The translations under genes were made by a program, and so were the position numbers. A stretch of DNA of 64,000 nucleotides from Cryomorphaceae bacterium. GTDB lineage: Bacteria; Bacteroidota; Bacteroidia; Flavobacteriales; Schleiferiaceae. The notes under the pieces were generated by a model that made no database searches, was not told the origin of the DNA, and saw only the letters and a list, made by a program, of their open reading frames with translations. Below, piece by piece: positions 54,201 to 64,000 of this stretch. The stretch lies in the NCBI GenBank assembly GCA_017858515.1, contig JAFMBM010000006.1, forward strand, positions 1-64,000, read 5' to 3'. How positions within the stretch are numbered: position 1 is the stretch's first letter; each line of letters begins with the position of its first letter.

Positions 54201-55564
54201 TGGATTCCCAATCTATGCAAAGTTGGAGCTCTATTCAATAGAACGGGGTGTCCTTTCATAACATTTTCAAGGATATCCCAAACAACAGGCTCTCTCTTGT
54301 CAATTATTTTCTTAGCAGATTTAACCGTTTTAACAATTCCTCTTTCGATCAATTTGCGAATTACGAAGGGTTTGAAAAGTTCAGCTGCCATATTCTTAGG
54401 TAAACCACATTCGTGCAGGTACAATTCTGGACCTACTACAATGACAGAACGCGCAGAATAGTCAACACGTTTACCCAAAAGGTTCTGGCGGAATCGTCCT
54501 TGTTTACCTTTTAAGCTATCTGAAAGTGATTTAAGAGGGCGATTTGACTCGGTCTTAACTGCACTCGCCTTCCGTGTATTATCGAAAAGAGAATCGACTG
54601 CCTCTTGAAGCATCCTTTTCTCATTTCTTAAAATAACTTCAGGCGCTTTAATTTCCAATAAACGTTTTAAGCGGTTATTACGGATAATTACACGGCGATA
54701 CAAATCATTTAAATCCGAAGTAGCAAAGCGTCCTCCATCCAATGGAACTAATGGTCTCAGTTCAGGTGGGATAACAGGTACAATCTTCATTACCATCCAC
54801 TCCGGCTTATTTACAATACGCTCATTAGCGTCTCTAAAAGCTTCAACAACTTGAAGACGCTTTAAAGCCTCTTGCTTTCTTTGCTGGCTAGTTTCTGTAT
54901 TGGCCTTATGACGTAACTCATAACTCAATTCATCCAGATTCAATTTCCCTAAAAGGCCTATTAAAGCCTCACCACCCATTTTGGCGATGAATTTATTTGG
55001 GTCTGAATCTTCTAAATAATGATTGTCTTGCGGAATACGATCTAAAATCTCCAAATACTCTTCTTCTGTAAGGAAGTCCAAAAATTGGAGTGGGGCACCT
55101 TCGATAGAAGTAGCTATTCCGCCTTGTATAACAACATAGCGCTCGTAATAAATTACCATATCCAATTTCTTGGATGGCAATCCTAGAAGGTAACCAATTT
55201 TATTCGGTAAAGAGCGGAAGTACCAAATATGTGCAACTGGAACTACCAAATTGATATGTCCGATACGCTCTCTTCGAACCTTCTTTTCTGTAACTTCTAC
55301 ACCACAGCGGTCGCAAACAATTCCCTTGTAACGGATTCGCTTGTACTTTCCACAAAAACATTCATAATCCTTTACAGGGCCAAAAATTCGCTCACAAAAC
55401 AAGCCATCACGCTCGGGTTTATGAGTACGATAGTTGATGGTTTCAGGTTTCAAAACCTCACCACTAGATTTTGCCAAGATATCCTCCGGAGAAGAAAGGC
55501 TAATAGTGATGGAGCTGAATCCTCCTGTAGTGCTTGTCGTTTTATCGTTCGTTTTCAATGCCAT
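51251..55564 (-). CDS. rpoC: RNA polymerase beta' subunit
   Basis: The largest polymerase subunit, carrying the catalytic Mg site. The N-terminal zinc ribbon has Cys at 69, 71, 84 and 87. The catalytic loop [12 protein letters not shown] is intact, as is the trigger-loop region ([10 protein letters not shown]...) and a second zinc site within [13 protein letters not shown]. 1437 residues, usual for Bacteroidota. It follows rpoB by 37 bases. Confidence 0.98.
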   Translation of the reverse strand: MALKTNDKTTSTTGGFSSITISLSSPEDILAKSSGEVLKPETINYRTHKPERDGLFCERIFGPVKDYECFCGKYKRIRYKGIVCDRCGVEVTEKKVRRERIGHINLVVPVAHIWYFRSLPNKIGYLLGLPSKKLDMVIYYERYVVIQGGIATSIEGAPLQFLDFLTEEEYLEILDRIPQDNHYLEDSDPNKFIAKMGGEALIGLLGKLNLDELSYELRHKANTETSQQRKQEALKRLQVVEAFRDANERIVNKPEWMVMKIVPVIPPELRPLVPLDGGRFATSDLNDLYRRVIIRNNRLKRLLEIKAPEVILRNEKRMLQEAVDSLFDNTRKASAVKTESNRPLKSLSDSLKGKQGRFRQNLLGKRVDYSARSVIVVGPELYLHECGLPKNMAAELFKPFVIRKLIERGIVKTVKSAKKIIDKREPVVWDILENVMKGHPVLLNRAPTLHRLGIQAFQPKLIEGKAIQLHPLVCTAFNADFDGDQMAVHLPLGPAAILEAQVLMLASHNILNPANGSPITVPSQDMVLGLYYMTKSRRSTPEKPMKGEGMIFYSPEEVVIAFNEKKVDLHAIIKVRHRVEENGGIVIRLIETTVGRVLFNDVVPETVGFIDSILTKKALREIISDILKKTNIATTAKFLDDMKNLGFRTAFRGGLSFSLENIIIPQEKDDLIKDANDQIENILASYNMGLITNNERYNQVIDVWTNTNARLTERAMYYLSSDDQGFNPIYMMLDSGARGSKEQIRQLSGMRGLMAKPQKSGSGGGEIIENPIISNFKEGLSILEYFISTHGARKGLADTALKTADAGYLTRRLVDVAQDVIINEEDCGTLRGLDVSALKKNEETVEPLKDRIIGRVSLHDVYNPLTSDLIVRSGELINEAMGNAIEESPIDSVEVRSALTCESKRGICAKCYGRNLASGQLVQMGEAVGVIAAQSIGEPGTQLTLRTFHVGGTAGNVAEESKMIAKYDGIIEVDELRTVQSEDAEGNLVDIVIGRTGELRLVDEKTGINLATSVIPYGATMRVAEKAKVKKGEVICDWDPYNAVIISETSGVISFEDIEQGFTYRVEIDEQTGFQEKVISDSRNKKMIPSILINDKSGATLKQYNLPVGAHLQVENGEKIKVGKVLVKIPRKSAKAGDITGGLPRVTELFEARNPSNPAVVSEIDGIVSYGKIKRGNREIMVEAKTGDLKKYLINLSKQILVQENDFVKAGMSLSDGAITPSDILAIQGPTKVQEYLVNEVQEVYRLQGVKINDKHFEVIVRQMMRKVEINDPGDTLFLEGHLVHKNDFISQNDWIYDKKIVEESGDSDTFKPGMVITTRKLRDENSLLRRSDKNLVVARDARPATATPILQGITRASLQTKSFISAASFQETTKVLNEAAVAAKRDTLEGLKENVIVGHKIPAGTGLKLYDQYIVGSQDDFDRLSAKKTELVEERV

Positions 55565-55601
55565 TGAAGCGAAGTATTTCTTTTAGTTATTCTATTGCCT
55601 A

Positions 55602-58600
55602 TTATTCTAAAGTCACCTTAAGACCTAATCCTTGTAATTCGTGCAACAATACATTGAACGATTCTGGAATTCCAGGTTCTGGTAAGGGTTCTCCCTTAAC
55701 AATAGACTCATATGTCTTAGCTCTTCCAACTACATCATCCGATTTAACAGTAAGAAGTTCTCTCAGGATATTTGAAGCACCAAATGCCTCAATTGCCCAT
55801 ACTTCCATCTCTCCAAATCGCTGACCTCCAAATTGTGCTTTACCACCTAAAGGTTGCTGAGTAATTAAACTGTAGGGACCAATAGATCTTGCGTGCATCT
55901 TATCGTCAACCATATGTCCTAATTTCAGCATATAAATGATACCAACCGTTGCTGGCTGATCGAAGCGTTCACCCGTTCCTCCATCATACAAGAAGGTGTG
56001 GCCATATCTTGGTATTCCTGCTTGATCTGTGTAACTGTTGATCTCTTCAATACTCGCTCCATCAAAAATGGGTGTCGCAAACTTTTTACCCAGTTTCTTA
56101 CCAGCCCAACCTAGAACAGTTTCATAGATCTGACCGATGTTCATACGAGAAGGCACACCAAGTGGATTCAATACGATATCAACTGGAGTTCCGTCTTCAA
56201 GGAAAGGCATGTCTTCATCACGAACAATACGTGCAACAATACCCTTGTTTCCATGGCGTCCTGCCATTTTATCCCCTACTTTAAGCTTACGCTTTTGTGC
56301 AATGTACACTTTAGCTAACTTGATGATACCTGCTGGCAGTTCATCGCCCACGCTAATCGTGAACATCTTACGTTTATGAACCCCGGTAATATCGCTAACC
56401 TTGATCTTGTAATTATGGATCAACTGTTGGATTAAACGATTCTTTTCCTCATCTGTAGTCCATACCCCACCAGATAAACGAGTATAATCGTCAATTCCAT
56501 TTAAAATTTTCTGAGTGAATTTGGTTCCCTTTGGAATTACAATTTCATTCAAATCATTCGAAACACCCTGACATGTTTTACCTACTACCAAGAGATTCAA
56601 CTTCTCGAGGAATCGAGTCCGCAATGTTTCCATTTGCATTCCGTGCTCTTGAGCCAGAATCTCCAACTCTTCCTTATCCTTTCCACGTTGACGCTTATCT
56701 TTAATACTACGTGCGAAAAGTTTCTTGTCTATTACAACTCCATACAAAGAAGGACTTGCCTTCAAGGAAGCATCTTTAACATCACCTGCCTTATCTCCGA
56801 AGATGGCGCGAAGAAGTTTTTCCTCTGGGGTTGGATCACTTTCTCCTTTCGGAGTAATCTTTCCGATAAGAATATCTCCCGGCTTGATTTCAGCTCCTAC
56901 GCGAATAATTCCATTTTCATCTAGATCACGAGTCGCCTCCTCACTAACATTCGGTATATCTGGAGTTAATTCCTCCATACCCAACTTAGTATCTCTAACT
57001 TCAAGAGTGTATTCATCTACGTGAATAGATGTGAAAATATCCTCGCGAGCAACTCTTTCAGAAATCACGATAGCATCTTCAAAATTATACCCCTTCCAAG
57101 GCATAAACGAAACCAATAAGTTACGTCCTAAGGCAAGCTCACCTTTTTCCGTTCCGTATCCTTCGCACAAAACATCACCAGGCTGAACGCGTTGCCCAGT
57201 CTTAACAATTGGCTTTATATTTATAGTAGTACCCTGGTTCGTTTTTCTGAATTTGATAAGATTATAGGTCTTATACTCATCTTCAAAACTGACCAATTCC
57301 TCATCTTCACTTCGATCGTACTTAACAATAATCTCCTTTGCATCTACAAATACAACAACGCCACTTCCTTCTGCATCAAACAAAACACGACTGTCGCGCG
57401 CTACCTGCTTCTCAAGACCAGTGCCAACAATCGGAGCTTCAGGACGAAGTAGAGGCACCGCTTGGCGCATCATATTCGATCCCATCAGTGCACGGTTGGC
57501 ATCATCGTGTTCTAAGAAAGGGATAAGGGAAGCAGAAATAGACGCAATCTGGTTAGGAGCTACGTCCATGTACTGAACACTAGTTGGCTCAACGAGCGGG
57601 AAGTCACCTTCATCGCGCGCTTTTACTCGTGGATTAAGAAAATTACCTTGATCATCTATTGGTGCATTTGCCTGGGCAATTACCATATTCTCCTCTTCCT
57701 CTGCGCTTAAAAATGCGGGAGGTGAATCCACTTTCACAATTCCATTCTCAACAACACGGTATGGAGTCTCTATAAAACCCATTCGATTTACTCGAGAAAA
57801 CACACACATAGACGAAATAAGTCCAATGTTCGGTCCTTCAGGAGTTTCAATTGGACAAAGTCTTCCATAATGGGTATAGTGTACGTCACGAACCTCAAAA
57901 CCCGCTCTTTCACGTGACAATCCACCGGGGCCTAGGGCAGACATTCTTCTCTTGTGGGTAATTTCAGCCAACGGATTCGTTTGATCCATAAACTGACTTA
58001 GCTGATTCGTTCCAAAGAATGAATTAATTACCGAAGAAAGCGTTTTCGCATTTATAAGATCAATTGGTGTAAACACCTCATTGTCTCTCACATTCATCCT
58101 TTCACGAATGGTACGAGCCATTCTTGACAGTCCCACTCCAAATTGGTTAGCCAATTGTTCACCAACCGTTCTTACACGACGATTACTTAGGTGGTCAATA
58201 TCATCAACTTCAGCTTTTGAATTTATCAACTCAATGAGATACTTGATAATTCGGATGATATCTTCTTTTGTTAAAACTTGAACCTCCATACCCAGGTCAA
58301 GGCCTAGTTTCTTGTTCAGCCTATATCTTCCAACCTCACCTAAATTGTATCTTGTTTCTGAGAAAAACAACTTCTCGATAATACCTCTAGCCGTTTCTTC
58401 ATCGGGCGGTTCGGCATTTCTAAGTTGTCTATAGACATGCTCTACAGCTTCTTTCTCAGAATTGGTAGGATCCTTTTGTAATGTATTGTAGATAATAGAA
58501 TTGTCTGCAGACTCAATATCTTCTCTGTGTAAAAGTACAGTTGGAACATCTGCATCAATAATCTCATCTATATGCTCTTTCTCTAGAACAGTATCCCTGT

Positions 58601-59411
58601 CGAGAATGACCTCATTTCGTTCGATAGATACCACCTCTCCAGTATCCTCATCAACGAAATCTTCGATCCAAGTTTTAAGTACTCTTGCAGCAAGTCTTCT
58701 GCCGAGAATTTTCTTCAGCGCCGTTTTGCTAACCTTCACTTCCTCGGCAAGATCAAATATCTCTAGGATATCCTTGTCTCTCTCATAACCAATTGCACGT
58801 AGAAGTGTTGTTACTGGTAGCTTCTTCTTTCTATCGATGTACGCATACATAACATTATTGATGTCTGTAGCGAATTCTATCCATGAACCTTTGAAAGGAA
58901 TAATTCGAGCACTATATAGCTTGGTACCGTTAGCATGGTAACTCTGACCAAAGAAAACTCCTGGAGAACGGTGCAACTGCGAAACCACAACTCGCTCCGC
59001 CCCATTAATGATAAAAGTACCTCTGGGCGACATATATGGGATTGTTCCCAAATACACATCTTGAACTATCGTTTCAAAATCCTCATGTTCAGGATCTGTA
59101 CAATATAGCTTTAGACGAGCTTTTAATGGAAGGCTGTAAGTCAATCCCCTTTCAATACACTCTTGTTCAGAGTAGCGAGGTGGATCGACGAAATAATCTA
59201 TAAATTCTAAAACAAACTGATTACGTGCGTCTGTAATTGGAAAATTCTCAGAAAATGTACGGTAAAGACCTTCGTCTTTCCTATCATCTGGTTTAGTTTC
59301 TAATTGGAAGAAATCCTTAAAAGATCTCAGCTGGATATCCATAAAGTCAGGATAATCCAATTGAGATTTTATAGACGCGAAAGAAATACGGTGGGAAGAA
59401 GTAGTCGCCAA
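55602..59411 (-). CDS. rpoB: RNA polymerase beta subunit
   Basis: The second large polymerase subunit and rifampicin target. The rif-region segment [31 protein letters not shown] is standard, with Asp, His, Arg and Ser at the usual resistance positions (key parts QFMDQTNP and [13 protein letters not shown]), so the sequence looks rifampicin-sensitive. [12 protein letters not shown] and the C-terminal [12 protein letters not shown]-like part are present. 1269 residues. A 98-base gap with a possible hairpin separates it from rplL. Confidence 0.98.
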   Translation of the reverse strand: MATTSSHRISFASIKSQLDYPDFMDIQLRSFKDFFQLETKPDDRKDEGLYRTFSENFPITDARNQFVLEFIDYFVDPPRYSEQECIERGLTYSLPLKARLKLYCTDPEHEDFETIVQDVYLGTIPYMSPRGTFIINGAERVVVSQLHRSPGVFFGQSYHANGTKLYSARIIPFKGSWIEFATDINNVMYAYIDRKKKLPVTTLLRAIGYERDKDILEIFDLAEEVKVSKTALKKILGRRLAARVLKTWIEDFVDEDTGEVVSIERNEVILDRDTVLEKEHIDEIIDADVPTVLLHREDIESADNSIIYNTLQKDPTNSEKEAVEHVYRQLRNAEPPDEETARGIIEKLFFSETRYNLGEVGRYRLNKKLGLDLGMEVQVLTKEDIIRIIKYLIELINSKAEVDDIDHLSNRRVRTVGEQLANQFGVGLSRMARTIRERMNVRDNEVFTPIDLINAKTLSSVINSFFGTNQLSQFMDQTNPLAEITHKRRMSALGPGGLSRERAGFEVRDVHYTHYGRLCPIETPEGPNIGLISSMCVFSRVNRMGFIETPYRVVENGIVKVDSPPAFLSAEEEENMVIAQANAPIDDQGNFLNPRVKARDEGDFPLVEPTSVQYMDVAPNQIASISASLIPFLEHDDANRALMGSNMMRQAVPLLRPEAPIVGTGLEKQVARDSRVLFDAEGSGVVVFVDAKEIIVKYDRSEDEELVSFEDEYKTYNLIKFRKTNQGTTINIKPIVKTGQRVQPGDVLCEGYGTEKGELALGRNLLVSFMPWKGYNFEDAIVISERVAREDIFTSIHVDEYTLEVRDTKLGMEELTPDIPNVSEEATRDLDENGIIRVGAEIKPGDILIGKITPKGESDPTPEEKLLRAIFGDKAGDVKDASLKASPSLYGVVIDKKLFARSIKDKRQRGKDKEELEILAQEHGMQMETLRTRFLEKLNLLVVGKTCQGVSNDLNEIVIPKGTKFTQKILNGIDDYTRLSGGVWTTDEEKNRLIQQLIHNYKIKVSDITGVHKRKMFTISVGDELPAGIIKLAKVYIAQKRKLKVGDKMAGRHGNKGIVARIVRDEDMPFLEDGTPVDIVLNPLGVPSRMNIGQIYETVLGWAGKKLGKKFATPIFDGASIEEINSYTDQAGIPRYGHTFLYDGGTGERFDQPATVGIIYMLKLGHMVDDKMHARSIGPYSLITQQPLGGKAQFGGQRFGEMEVWAIEAFGASNILRELLTVKSDDVVGRAKTYESIVKGEPLPEPGIPESFNVLLHELQGLGLKVTLE

Positions 59412-59453
59412 GGAACGTCGATTTTATTTCAAATACGGGTGAGAACACAAAAA

Positions 59454-59491
59454 GGTTCAGGCCCACAAACCAATGTCTGCAGACCTAAACC
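59454..59491 (-). promoter_or_regulatory. Possible attenuator or processing hairpin between rplL and rpoB
   Basis: GGTTCAGG (59454-59461) and CCTAAACC (59484-59491) can pair with one G-T pair across 22 bases that include the palindrome CTGCAG. No T-run follows, so it is not a plain terminator. In other bacteria this gap holds an attenuator or RNase III site that lowers rpoBC relative to ribosomal proteins. Confidence 0.35.
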
Positions 59492-59509
59492 AAAATCAAG
59501 GGAAGTAAA

Positions 59510-59887
59510 TTACTTTACCTCTACCTCTGCTCCAGCTTCTTCAAGCTGAGCTTTAAGAGCTTCTGCCTCGTCTTTAGCTACTCCTTCCTTCAAAGGTTTG
59601 GGTGCGCCATCAACTAGTTCTTTTGCTTCTTTCAATCCTAAACCAGTAAGTTCTTTCACTAGTTTAACCACTGCCAACTTAGAAGCACCTGCAGCCTTTA
59701 GAATTACGTCAAATGAAGTCTTCTCTTCAACTACTGGACCATCTCCTCCTGCAGCTGGACCTGCCATTGCTACTGCCGCAGCAGCTGGTTCGATACCATA
59801 AGTATCTTTTAAATAAGAAGCTAATTCGTTTACTTCTTTAACGGTTAGATTTACTAGAGCATCGCCTAGTGCATTGATATCTGCCAT
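59510..59887 (-). CDS. rplL: 50S ribosomal protein L7/L12
   Basis: The stalk protein, present in multiple copies per ribosome, that recruits translation GTPases. The N-terminal dimerisation helices ([21 protein letters not shown]) are joined by an Ala/Gly-rich hinge ([14 protein letters not shown]) to the C-terminal domain ([20 protein letters not shown], then [21 protein letters not shown]). 125 residues. Confidence 0.98.
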   Translation of the reverse strand: MADINALGDALVNLTVKEVNELASYLKDTYGIEPAAAAVAMAGPAAGGDGPVVEEKTSFDVILKAAGASKLAVVKLVKELTGLGLKEAKELVDGAPKPLKEGVAKDEAEALKAQLEEAGAEVEVK

Positions 59888-59946
59888 TTTGGACTTGTTT
59901 TTCTGTTTAATTAAATTGCGTTTATGGAAGCTGAGTGCGCACGAGT

Positions 59947-60468
59947 TTAAGCATTTCGCTCTTCAAGGGTCTTGACTATACCTGCGATAGTCTGACCACC
60001 TGAAAGTAGAGCAGAAATTACATTCTTCGCTGGAGATTGGAGAAGAGCAATTACATCGCCGATTAATTCATTCTTAGACTTTAATGTGCTTAAAGCCTCC
60101 AATTGAGAATCGCCAATAAAAACCGCCTCTTCTATCCATGCCCCTTTGAGAATGGGTTTATCAGACTTCTTTCTGAAGTCTTTTATGAGTTTTGCGGGCA
60201 AATTACCAGTATCAGAAATCATGATACTTGTGTTGCCCTTCAAAATAGGGAAAAGTTCGTCATAACTCTTTTCAGAACGCTCCATAGCCTTTCTGAGCAA
60301 AGTGTTTTTAACAACCTGTAATTTAATTTCTTTACCCGCACATAGTCTGCGTAGAGTACTGGTTTTTTCTGCATCTAATCCAGCGATATCAGTTAAATAA
60401 ACTGTTGTAGCCGATTCAAGCATTTTTACCAATGAATCTATTTGTATATCTTTTTCTTCTTTTGTCAT
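59947..60468 (-). CDS. rplJ: 50S ribosomal protein L10
   Basis: The base of the L7/L12 stalk. [19 protein letters not shown] and the [10 protein letters not shown] region fit, and the C-terminal helix that carries L12 dimers is present ([21 protein letters not shown]). 173 residues. Only 12 bases separate it from rplA, leaving no room for the L10-L12 leader structure of enterics. Confidence 0.97.
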   Translation of the reverse strand: MTKEEKDIQIDSLVKMLESATTVYLTDIAGLDAEKTSTLRRLCAGKEIKLQVVKNTLLRKAMERSEKSYDELFPILKGNTSIMISDTGNLPAKLIKDFRKKSDKPILKGAWIEEAVFIGDSQLEALSTLKSKNELIGDVIALLQSPAKNVISALLSGGQTIAGIVKTLEERNA

Positions 60469-60480
60469 GATGTGGTTCTT

Positions 60481-61173
60481 TTAAGCTAGAGATTTAGAAT
60501 CAACAGCAATTCCCTTACTCATTGTAGAAGAAAGGTATACACTCTTAACATATGTTCCTTTTGCTGCTGTGGGTTTCAAACGCAAAAGAGTCTTGAATAA
60601 TTCCTCAGCATTCTCTCGAATTTTATCCGAATCAAACGATACCTTTCCGATTGAAGCATGTACAATCCCGTACTTATCAACCTTGAAATCAATTTTACCG
60701 GCTTTAACTTCTGCCACTGCCTTAGCAACATCCATAGTTACCGTTCCAGTCTTCGGATTCGGCATTAGACCTCTCGGACCAAGTATACGACCCAACGGAC
60801 CTAACTTACCCATAACACTGGGTTGAGTTATAATAACATCAACATCAGTCCAACCAGCCTTAATTTTATCTAAGTACTCATCCAATCCAACATAGTCAGC
60901 TCCAGCTTCTTTCGCCTCTGCTTCCTTGTCGGAACTTACTAATGCTAGAACTCGAACATTCTTACCAGTTCCATGGGGTAATGATACTACACCACGCACC
61001 ATCTGATTAGCCTTTCTTGGATCTACACCTAAGCGTACTGCCACATCTACAGATGCATCAAATTTTGAATTGGAAATTTTCTTTACCAACTCACTCGCTT
61101 CTGTAATAGAGTAGAACTTATTTCTCTCTATCAAAGCAGCTACCTCCTTTTGCTTTTTTGTAAGCTTTGCCAT
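60481..61173 (-). CDS. rplA: 50S ribosomal protein L1
   Basis: Forms the mobile L1 stalk at the E site; in enterics represses rplKA translation. [27 protein letters not shown] (key: [13 protein letters not shown]), [13 protein letters not shown] and [19 protein letters not shown] are diagnostic. 230 residues, normal. 12 bases after rplK. Confidence 0.98.
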   Translation of the reverse strand: MAKLTKKQKEVAALIERNKFYSITEASELVKKISNSKFDASVDVAVRLGVDPRKANQMVRGVVSLPHGTGKNVRVLALVSSDKEAEAKEAGADYVGLDEYLDKIKAGWTDVDVIITQPSVMGKLGPLGRILGPRGLMPNPKTGTVTMDVAKAVAEVKAGKIDFKVDKYGIVHASIGKVSFDSDKIRENAEELFKTLLRLKPTAAKGTYVKSVYLSSTMSKGIAVDSKSLA

Positions 61174-61185
61174 AATTCTTTTAGA

Positions 61186-61623
61186 TTAAAATGGCTTTTC
61201 GCCTGTTACGGTTATACCCATACTTCTCGCCGTACCTGCAATCATCGACATTGCAGATGATTCTGAAAAACAATTCAGATCTGCCATTTTATCTTGCGCG
61301 ATAGCACGAACTTGTTCCCAAGTAACCTTAGCTACTTTCTGACGGTTAGGTTCTGGAGACCCCCCTTTCAACTTTGCCGCTTCCATTAACTGCACTGCTG
61401 CAGGTGGCGTTTTTATAACGAAGTCGAACGATTTGTCTGCATAAACCGTAATAACTACTGGTAAAATCTTACCAGTCTTATCTTGGGTTCTGCCGTTAAA
61501 TTGCTTGCAGAACTCCATTATGTTTACCCCCTTCGAACCCAATGCAGGACCTACTGGTGGTGATGGGTTCGCTGCACCTCCTTTAACCTGAAGTTTAATT
61601 AGTGCACTTATTTCCTTTGCCAT
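61186..61623 (-). CDS. rplK: 50S ribosomal protein L11
   Basis: Binds the GTPase-associated centre; thiostrepton and RelA act here. [28 protein letters not shown] is the signature (key PPVGPALGS), and [20 protein letters not shown] ends the C-terminal domain. 145 residues. Confidence 0.98.
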   Translation of the reverse strand: MAKEISALIKLQVKGGAANPSPPVGPALGSKGVNIMEFCKQFNGRTQDKTGKILPVVITVYADKSFDFVIKTPPAAVQLMEAAKLKGGSPEPNRQKVAKVTWEQVRAIAQDKMADLNCFSESSAMSMIAGTARSMGITVTGEKPF

Positions 61624-61695
61624 GTTCTTGTTTACGTATTTGAATGCTCATTAACCCTCAACTGGAAGCGTTAAAGGGCAAACTGCTCACATCTT

Positions 61696-62247
61696 CTATT
61701 CTTTTTCTACTTGCATAAAGCTCAATTCTAGAGGTGTCTTTCTTCCGAAAATCTTAACCATCACCTCAAGCTTTCTCTTCTCCTCATTGATCTTCTCAAT
61801 CGTTCCAGAAAAACCATTGAAAGGACCATCGATTACCTTAACATTCTCACCTACATGGAAAGGTATATGGATTTGCTCTGCGCTCTCCATAAGTTCGTCC
61901 ATCCTACCCAACATTCTATTTACCTCTGCCTGGCGAATGGGCACTGGGTCACCCCCTTTGGTTTCACCTAAAAAACCAATTACTCCAGCCACGTTTTTAA
62001 CTGCATGCACCACCTCACCAGTGAGATGCGCCTCAATCATTATATAACCTGGATAGTGTGTCCTCTCTTTGCTAATCTTCTTTCCATTTCGGATTTGGTA
62101 AACCTTCTCCGTCGGAACTAAAATTTGACCTACACTTGATGCCAAGCCTTCGTGCTCAATCTCACTTTCTATATAAGCCTTTATTTTGTTCTCCTGACCA
62201 CTGATGGCCCGAATTACATACCACTTATATGTTGTTATTTCACTCAT
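61696..62247 (-). CDS. nusG: Transcription termination/antitermination protein NusG
   Basis: Binds RNA polymerase and links it to Rho or the ribosome (through S10). The NGN domain (KWYVIRAISGQENKIKAYIE at 8-27; PGYIMIEAHLTGEVVHAVKN) is followed by a KOW domain (FHVGENVKVIDGPFNGFSGTIEK). 183 residues, normal; not an RfaH-like specialised paralog given its place next to secE. Confidence 0.97.
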   Translation of the reverse strand: MSEITTYKWYVIRAISGQENKIKAYIESEIEHEGLASSVGQILVPTEKVYQIRNGKKISKERTHYPGYIMIEAHLTGEVVHAVKNVAGVIGFLGETKGGDPVPIRQAEVNRMLGRMDELMESAEQIHIPFHVGENVKVIDGPFNGFSGTIEKINEEKRKLEVMVKIFGRKTPLELSFMQVEKE

Positions 62248-62267
62248 TTAGTTTTGCTTCTGTCAAA

Positions 62268-62462
62268 TTATTTGACAAGGTCATAAATGATCTCAAGCAA
62301 AGTACTTATGCTCTTATCCATTAAAAAGATAATCAGTGCTATGATAATTGATGCGATAGCAACTACCACCGAACTATTCCATAGCTCTTTCCATGTTGGC
62401 CAACTTGTTTTCTCAACAAGCTCCATATAGGAATCTAAAAAATATGTCTTTATTCTTTCCAT
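62268..62462 (-). CDS. secE: Preprotein translocase subunit SecE
   Basis: The small clamp subunit of the SecYEG channel. 64 residues: an amphipathic helix (YFLDSYMELVEKTSWPTWKELWNSS, with conserved KTSWPTWKEL) and a single membrane helix (VVVAIASIIIALIIFLM). This is the short single-span type. 20 bases before nusG. Confidence 0.95.
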   Translation of the reverse strand: MERIKTYFLDSYMELVEKTSWPTWKELWNSSVVVAIASIIIALIIFLMDKSISTLLEIIYDLVK

Positions 62463-62478
62463 GTATATCTTGGCTCTG

Positions 62479-62549
62479 CACGGGTGGAGAGATTCGAACT
62501 CCCATCAACGGTTTTGGAGACCGCTATTCTACCCTTGAACTACACCCGT
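62479..62549 (-). tRNA. tRNA-Trp (anticodon CCA)
   Basis: Cloverleaf on the minus strand: acceptor ACGGGTG/CACCCGT, D stem GTTC/GAAT, anticodon stem GCGGT/ACCGT with loop CTCCAAA, T stem GGGAG/CTCTC, discriminator G as expected for Trp. 71 bases without encoded CCA. It lies between tuf and secE, the conserved place. Confidence 0.96.
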
Positions 62550-62559
62550 ATTCAGCCCG

Positions 62560-62591
62560 AAAGGTGCGACACCAAACGGTGAGGCACCTTT
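62560..62591 (-). promoter_or_regulatory. Two-part hairpin between tuf and tRNA-Trp
   Basis: AAAGGTGC (62560-62567) pairs with GCACCTTT (62584-62591); inside, CACC/GGTG pairs around loop AAAC, with a GA/AG internal loop. There is no T-run, so it is more likely an RNA-processing or stability element, or a weak pause, than a full terminator. Confidence 0.5.
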
Positions 62592-62626
62592 ACAAGCAAG
62601 TTATTCTATATTAAAGAGAGTATCTC

Positions 62627-63814
62627 TTAATCTGTAATTTCAGTGATTTGACCTGCACCTACTGTACGTCCACCTTCACGCATCGCAAAGCGTAGACCTT
62701 TGTTAACAGCAACTGGAGCGATCAAACGAACATTGATAGTTAAGTTATCTCCTGGCATTACCATCTCAACTCCATCAGGAAGAGTAATCTCTCCTGTAAC
62801 GTCTGTAGTACGCAAATAGAACTGAGGACGATATTTGTTATGGAAAGGAGTGTGACGTCCACCTTCTTCTTTCTTAAGGATGTAAACCTCAGCCTTGAAG
62901 TTTGTATGCGGAGTGATAGAACCTGGCTTACAAATTACCATACCACGACGAATCATACTCTTTTCAATACCGCGCAACAAAAGACCTACGTTATCTCCAG
63001 CCTCACCACGATCTAAAATCTTACGGAACATTTCTACACCAGTGATTGTAGAAGTCATCTTCTCATCACCAAAACCAATAAGTTCAACTGGATCACCAGT
63101 GTTAGCCACACCCGTTTCAATACGACCAGTTGCAACAGTTCCACGACCTGTGATAGAGAAAACGTCTTCGATTGGCATCAAGAATGGCTTTTCTACATCA
63201 CGAACAGGCATAGGAATAAAGCTATCTACAGCATTCATCAATTCCATAATGCTGTCCATCCACTTCGGCTCTAAATTCAAACCTCCAAGGGCAGAACCTT
63301 TGATTACAGGAGCATTATCCCCATCATAATCATAAAAAGAGAGAAGTTCACGAACTTCCATCTCAACGAGTTCTAAAAGCTCCTCGTCATCTACCATGTC
63401 AACTTTGTTCAAGAAAACTACGATAGCAGGAACACCTACTTGACGAGCAAGAAGGATGTGCTCACGAGTTTGTGGCATTGGACCATCTGTAGCAGCAACC
63501 ACAAGTATAGCTCCATCCATCTGTGCCGCACCTGTAACCATGTTTTTTACATAGTCAGCGTGACCTGGACAGTCTACGTGTGCGTAGTGACGATTCTCAG
63601 TTTGATATTCAACGTGTGAAGTATTAATTGTAATACCACGTTCTTTCTCTTCTGGTGCGTTATCGATTGAATCGAAAGAGCGCTTTTCACTAAACCCTTT
63701 CTCGGCCAACACTTGAGTGATTGCCGCAGTCAAGGTAGTTTTACCATGGTCTACGTGACCTATAGTTCCGATGTTCAAGTGTGGCTTGTTCCGGACGAAA
63801 TTCTCCTTTGCCAT
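62627..63814 (-). CDS. tuf: Elongation factor Tu
   Basis: Delivers aminoacyl-tRNA to the ribosome. G1 GHVDHGKTT is at 19-27, and [16 protein letters not shown] and the C-terminal barrel domains are intact. 395 residues, normal. It lies between tRNA-Thr and tRNA-Trp in the order known from E. coli tufB (thrU-tyrU-glyT-thrT-tufB). It is the only tuf in the window. Confidence 0.98.
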   Translation of the reverse strand: MAKENFVRNKPHLNIGTIGHVDHGKTTLTAAITQVLAEKGFSEKRSFDSIDNAPEEKERGITINTSHVEYQTENRHYAHVDCPGHADYVKNMVTGAAQMDGAILVVAATDGPMPQTREHILLARQVGVPAIVVFLNKVDMVDDEELLELVEMEVRELLSFYDYDGDNAPVIKGSALGGLNLEPKWMDSIMELMNAVDSFIPMPVRDVEKPFLMPIEDVFSITGRGTVATGRIETGVANTGDPVELIGFGDEKMTSTITGVEMFRKILDRGEAGDNVGLLLRGIEKSMIRRGMVICKPGSITPHTNFKAEVYILKKEEGGRHTPFHNKYRPQFYLRTTDVTGEITLPDGVEMVMPGDNLTINVRLIAPVAVNKGLRFAMREGGRTVGAGQITEITD

Positions 63815-63866
63815 TTTCTGCGTTGTTTGATTGCGTTGTTTATAATTCTAAATGCACCTAAATTCG

Positions 63867-63938
63867 AGCCAATGATGGGAATTGAACCCATGACCTTTTC
63901 CTTACCAAGGAAACGCTCTACCCCTGAGCTACACCGGC
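63867..63938 (-). tRNA. tRNA-Thr (anticodon GGT)
   Basis: Cloverleaf on the minus strand: acceptor GCCGGTG/CATTGGC (two G-T pairs), D stem GCTC/GAGC, anticodon stem TTTCC/GGAAA with loop TTGGTAA, T stem ATGGG/CCCAT. The discriminator is T. 72 bases. Confidence 0.94.
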
Positions 63939-63984
63939 GGTTTTACTCTCCGGTTGCCCATTGAGCACTTTCGTTGAAAATAAG

Positions 63985-64000
63985 AGCGGGCGACGAGACT
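63985..64000 (-). tRNA. tRNA-Gly, partial at the window edge (3' end only)
   Basis: The last bases read on the minus strand as the end of a tRNA: T-loop AGT, T-stem CTCGT, acceptor CGCCCGC and discriminator T. A G/C-only acceptor of this kind with U73 is typical of tRNA-Gly, and a tRNA-Gly next to tRNA-Thr and tuf is the conserved order. The rest lies outside the window. Confidence 0.65.

Overview
The window comes from a bacterium of the phylum Bacteroidota, most likely the order Flavobacteriales. The evidence is threefold: candidate promoters fit the Bacteroidota form TTG-N17-19-TAnnTTTG; most starts lack a Shine-Dalgarno sequence; and gene neighbourhoods are typical (rpsL-rpsG-fusA running straight into the S10/spc/alpha genes without map or adk, carA-eno-gltA after rplQ, etfB-etfA-DUF151-nupC, rpoC followed by a DUF3467 gene, a CarboxypepD_reg/outer-membrane beta-barrel protein). 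I cannot name the genus.

Layout. 1-715 has no convincing gene. It starts with a degenerate ~21-bp tandem repeat and continues as a pyrimidine-rich tract. 716-8706 is a surface-polysaccharide locus: two family-2 glycosyltransferases, a sulfotransferase and a Wzm/Wzt-type ABC exporter form one minus-strand run joined by 4-nt stop/start overlaps. A divergent O-antigen-ligase-like protein with TPRs and a convergent polyprenyl-phosphate sugar-1-phosphate transferase complete it. 8703-15129 holds a secreted M1 aminopeptidase, recG, a DedA/VTT membrane protein and aspartate kinase. 15258-32136 is an unbroken plus-strand translation cluster of 32 genes (str, S10, spc and alpha blocks), followed by carA, eno and gltA to a bidirectional terminator near 35955.

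35985-44778 carries a minus-strand etfB-etfA-DUF151-nupC-membrane protein operon, a small group of poorly characterised membrane/redox genes (DUF2079, DCC, DUF2809) and trxB. 44838-51249 holds a large outer-membrane beta-barrel protein, tRNA-Pro(GGG), ornithine aminotransferase with a thioredoxin-like gene, an AlbA_2-domain regulator and the DUF3467 gene. 51251-64000 is the minus-strand transcription/translation cluster tRNA-Gly (partial), tRNA-Thr, tuf, tRNA-Trp, secE, nusG, rplK, rplA, rplJ, rplL, rpoB, rpoC.

The two huge housekeeping clusters point at each other. The rpoBC transcript appears to be stopped by a textbook intrinsic terminator that lies wholly inside the coding sequence of the opposing AlbA_2 gene, where it encodes part of a helix-turn-helix. 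This is the most striking structural observation. I found no CRISPR array, insertion sequence, prophage or convincing new defence system. The accessory parts are the polysaccharide locus at the left edge and the small membrane/redox cluster near 41-44 kb.
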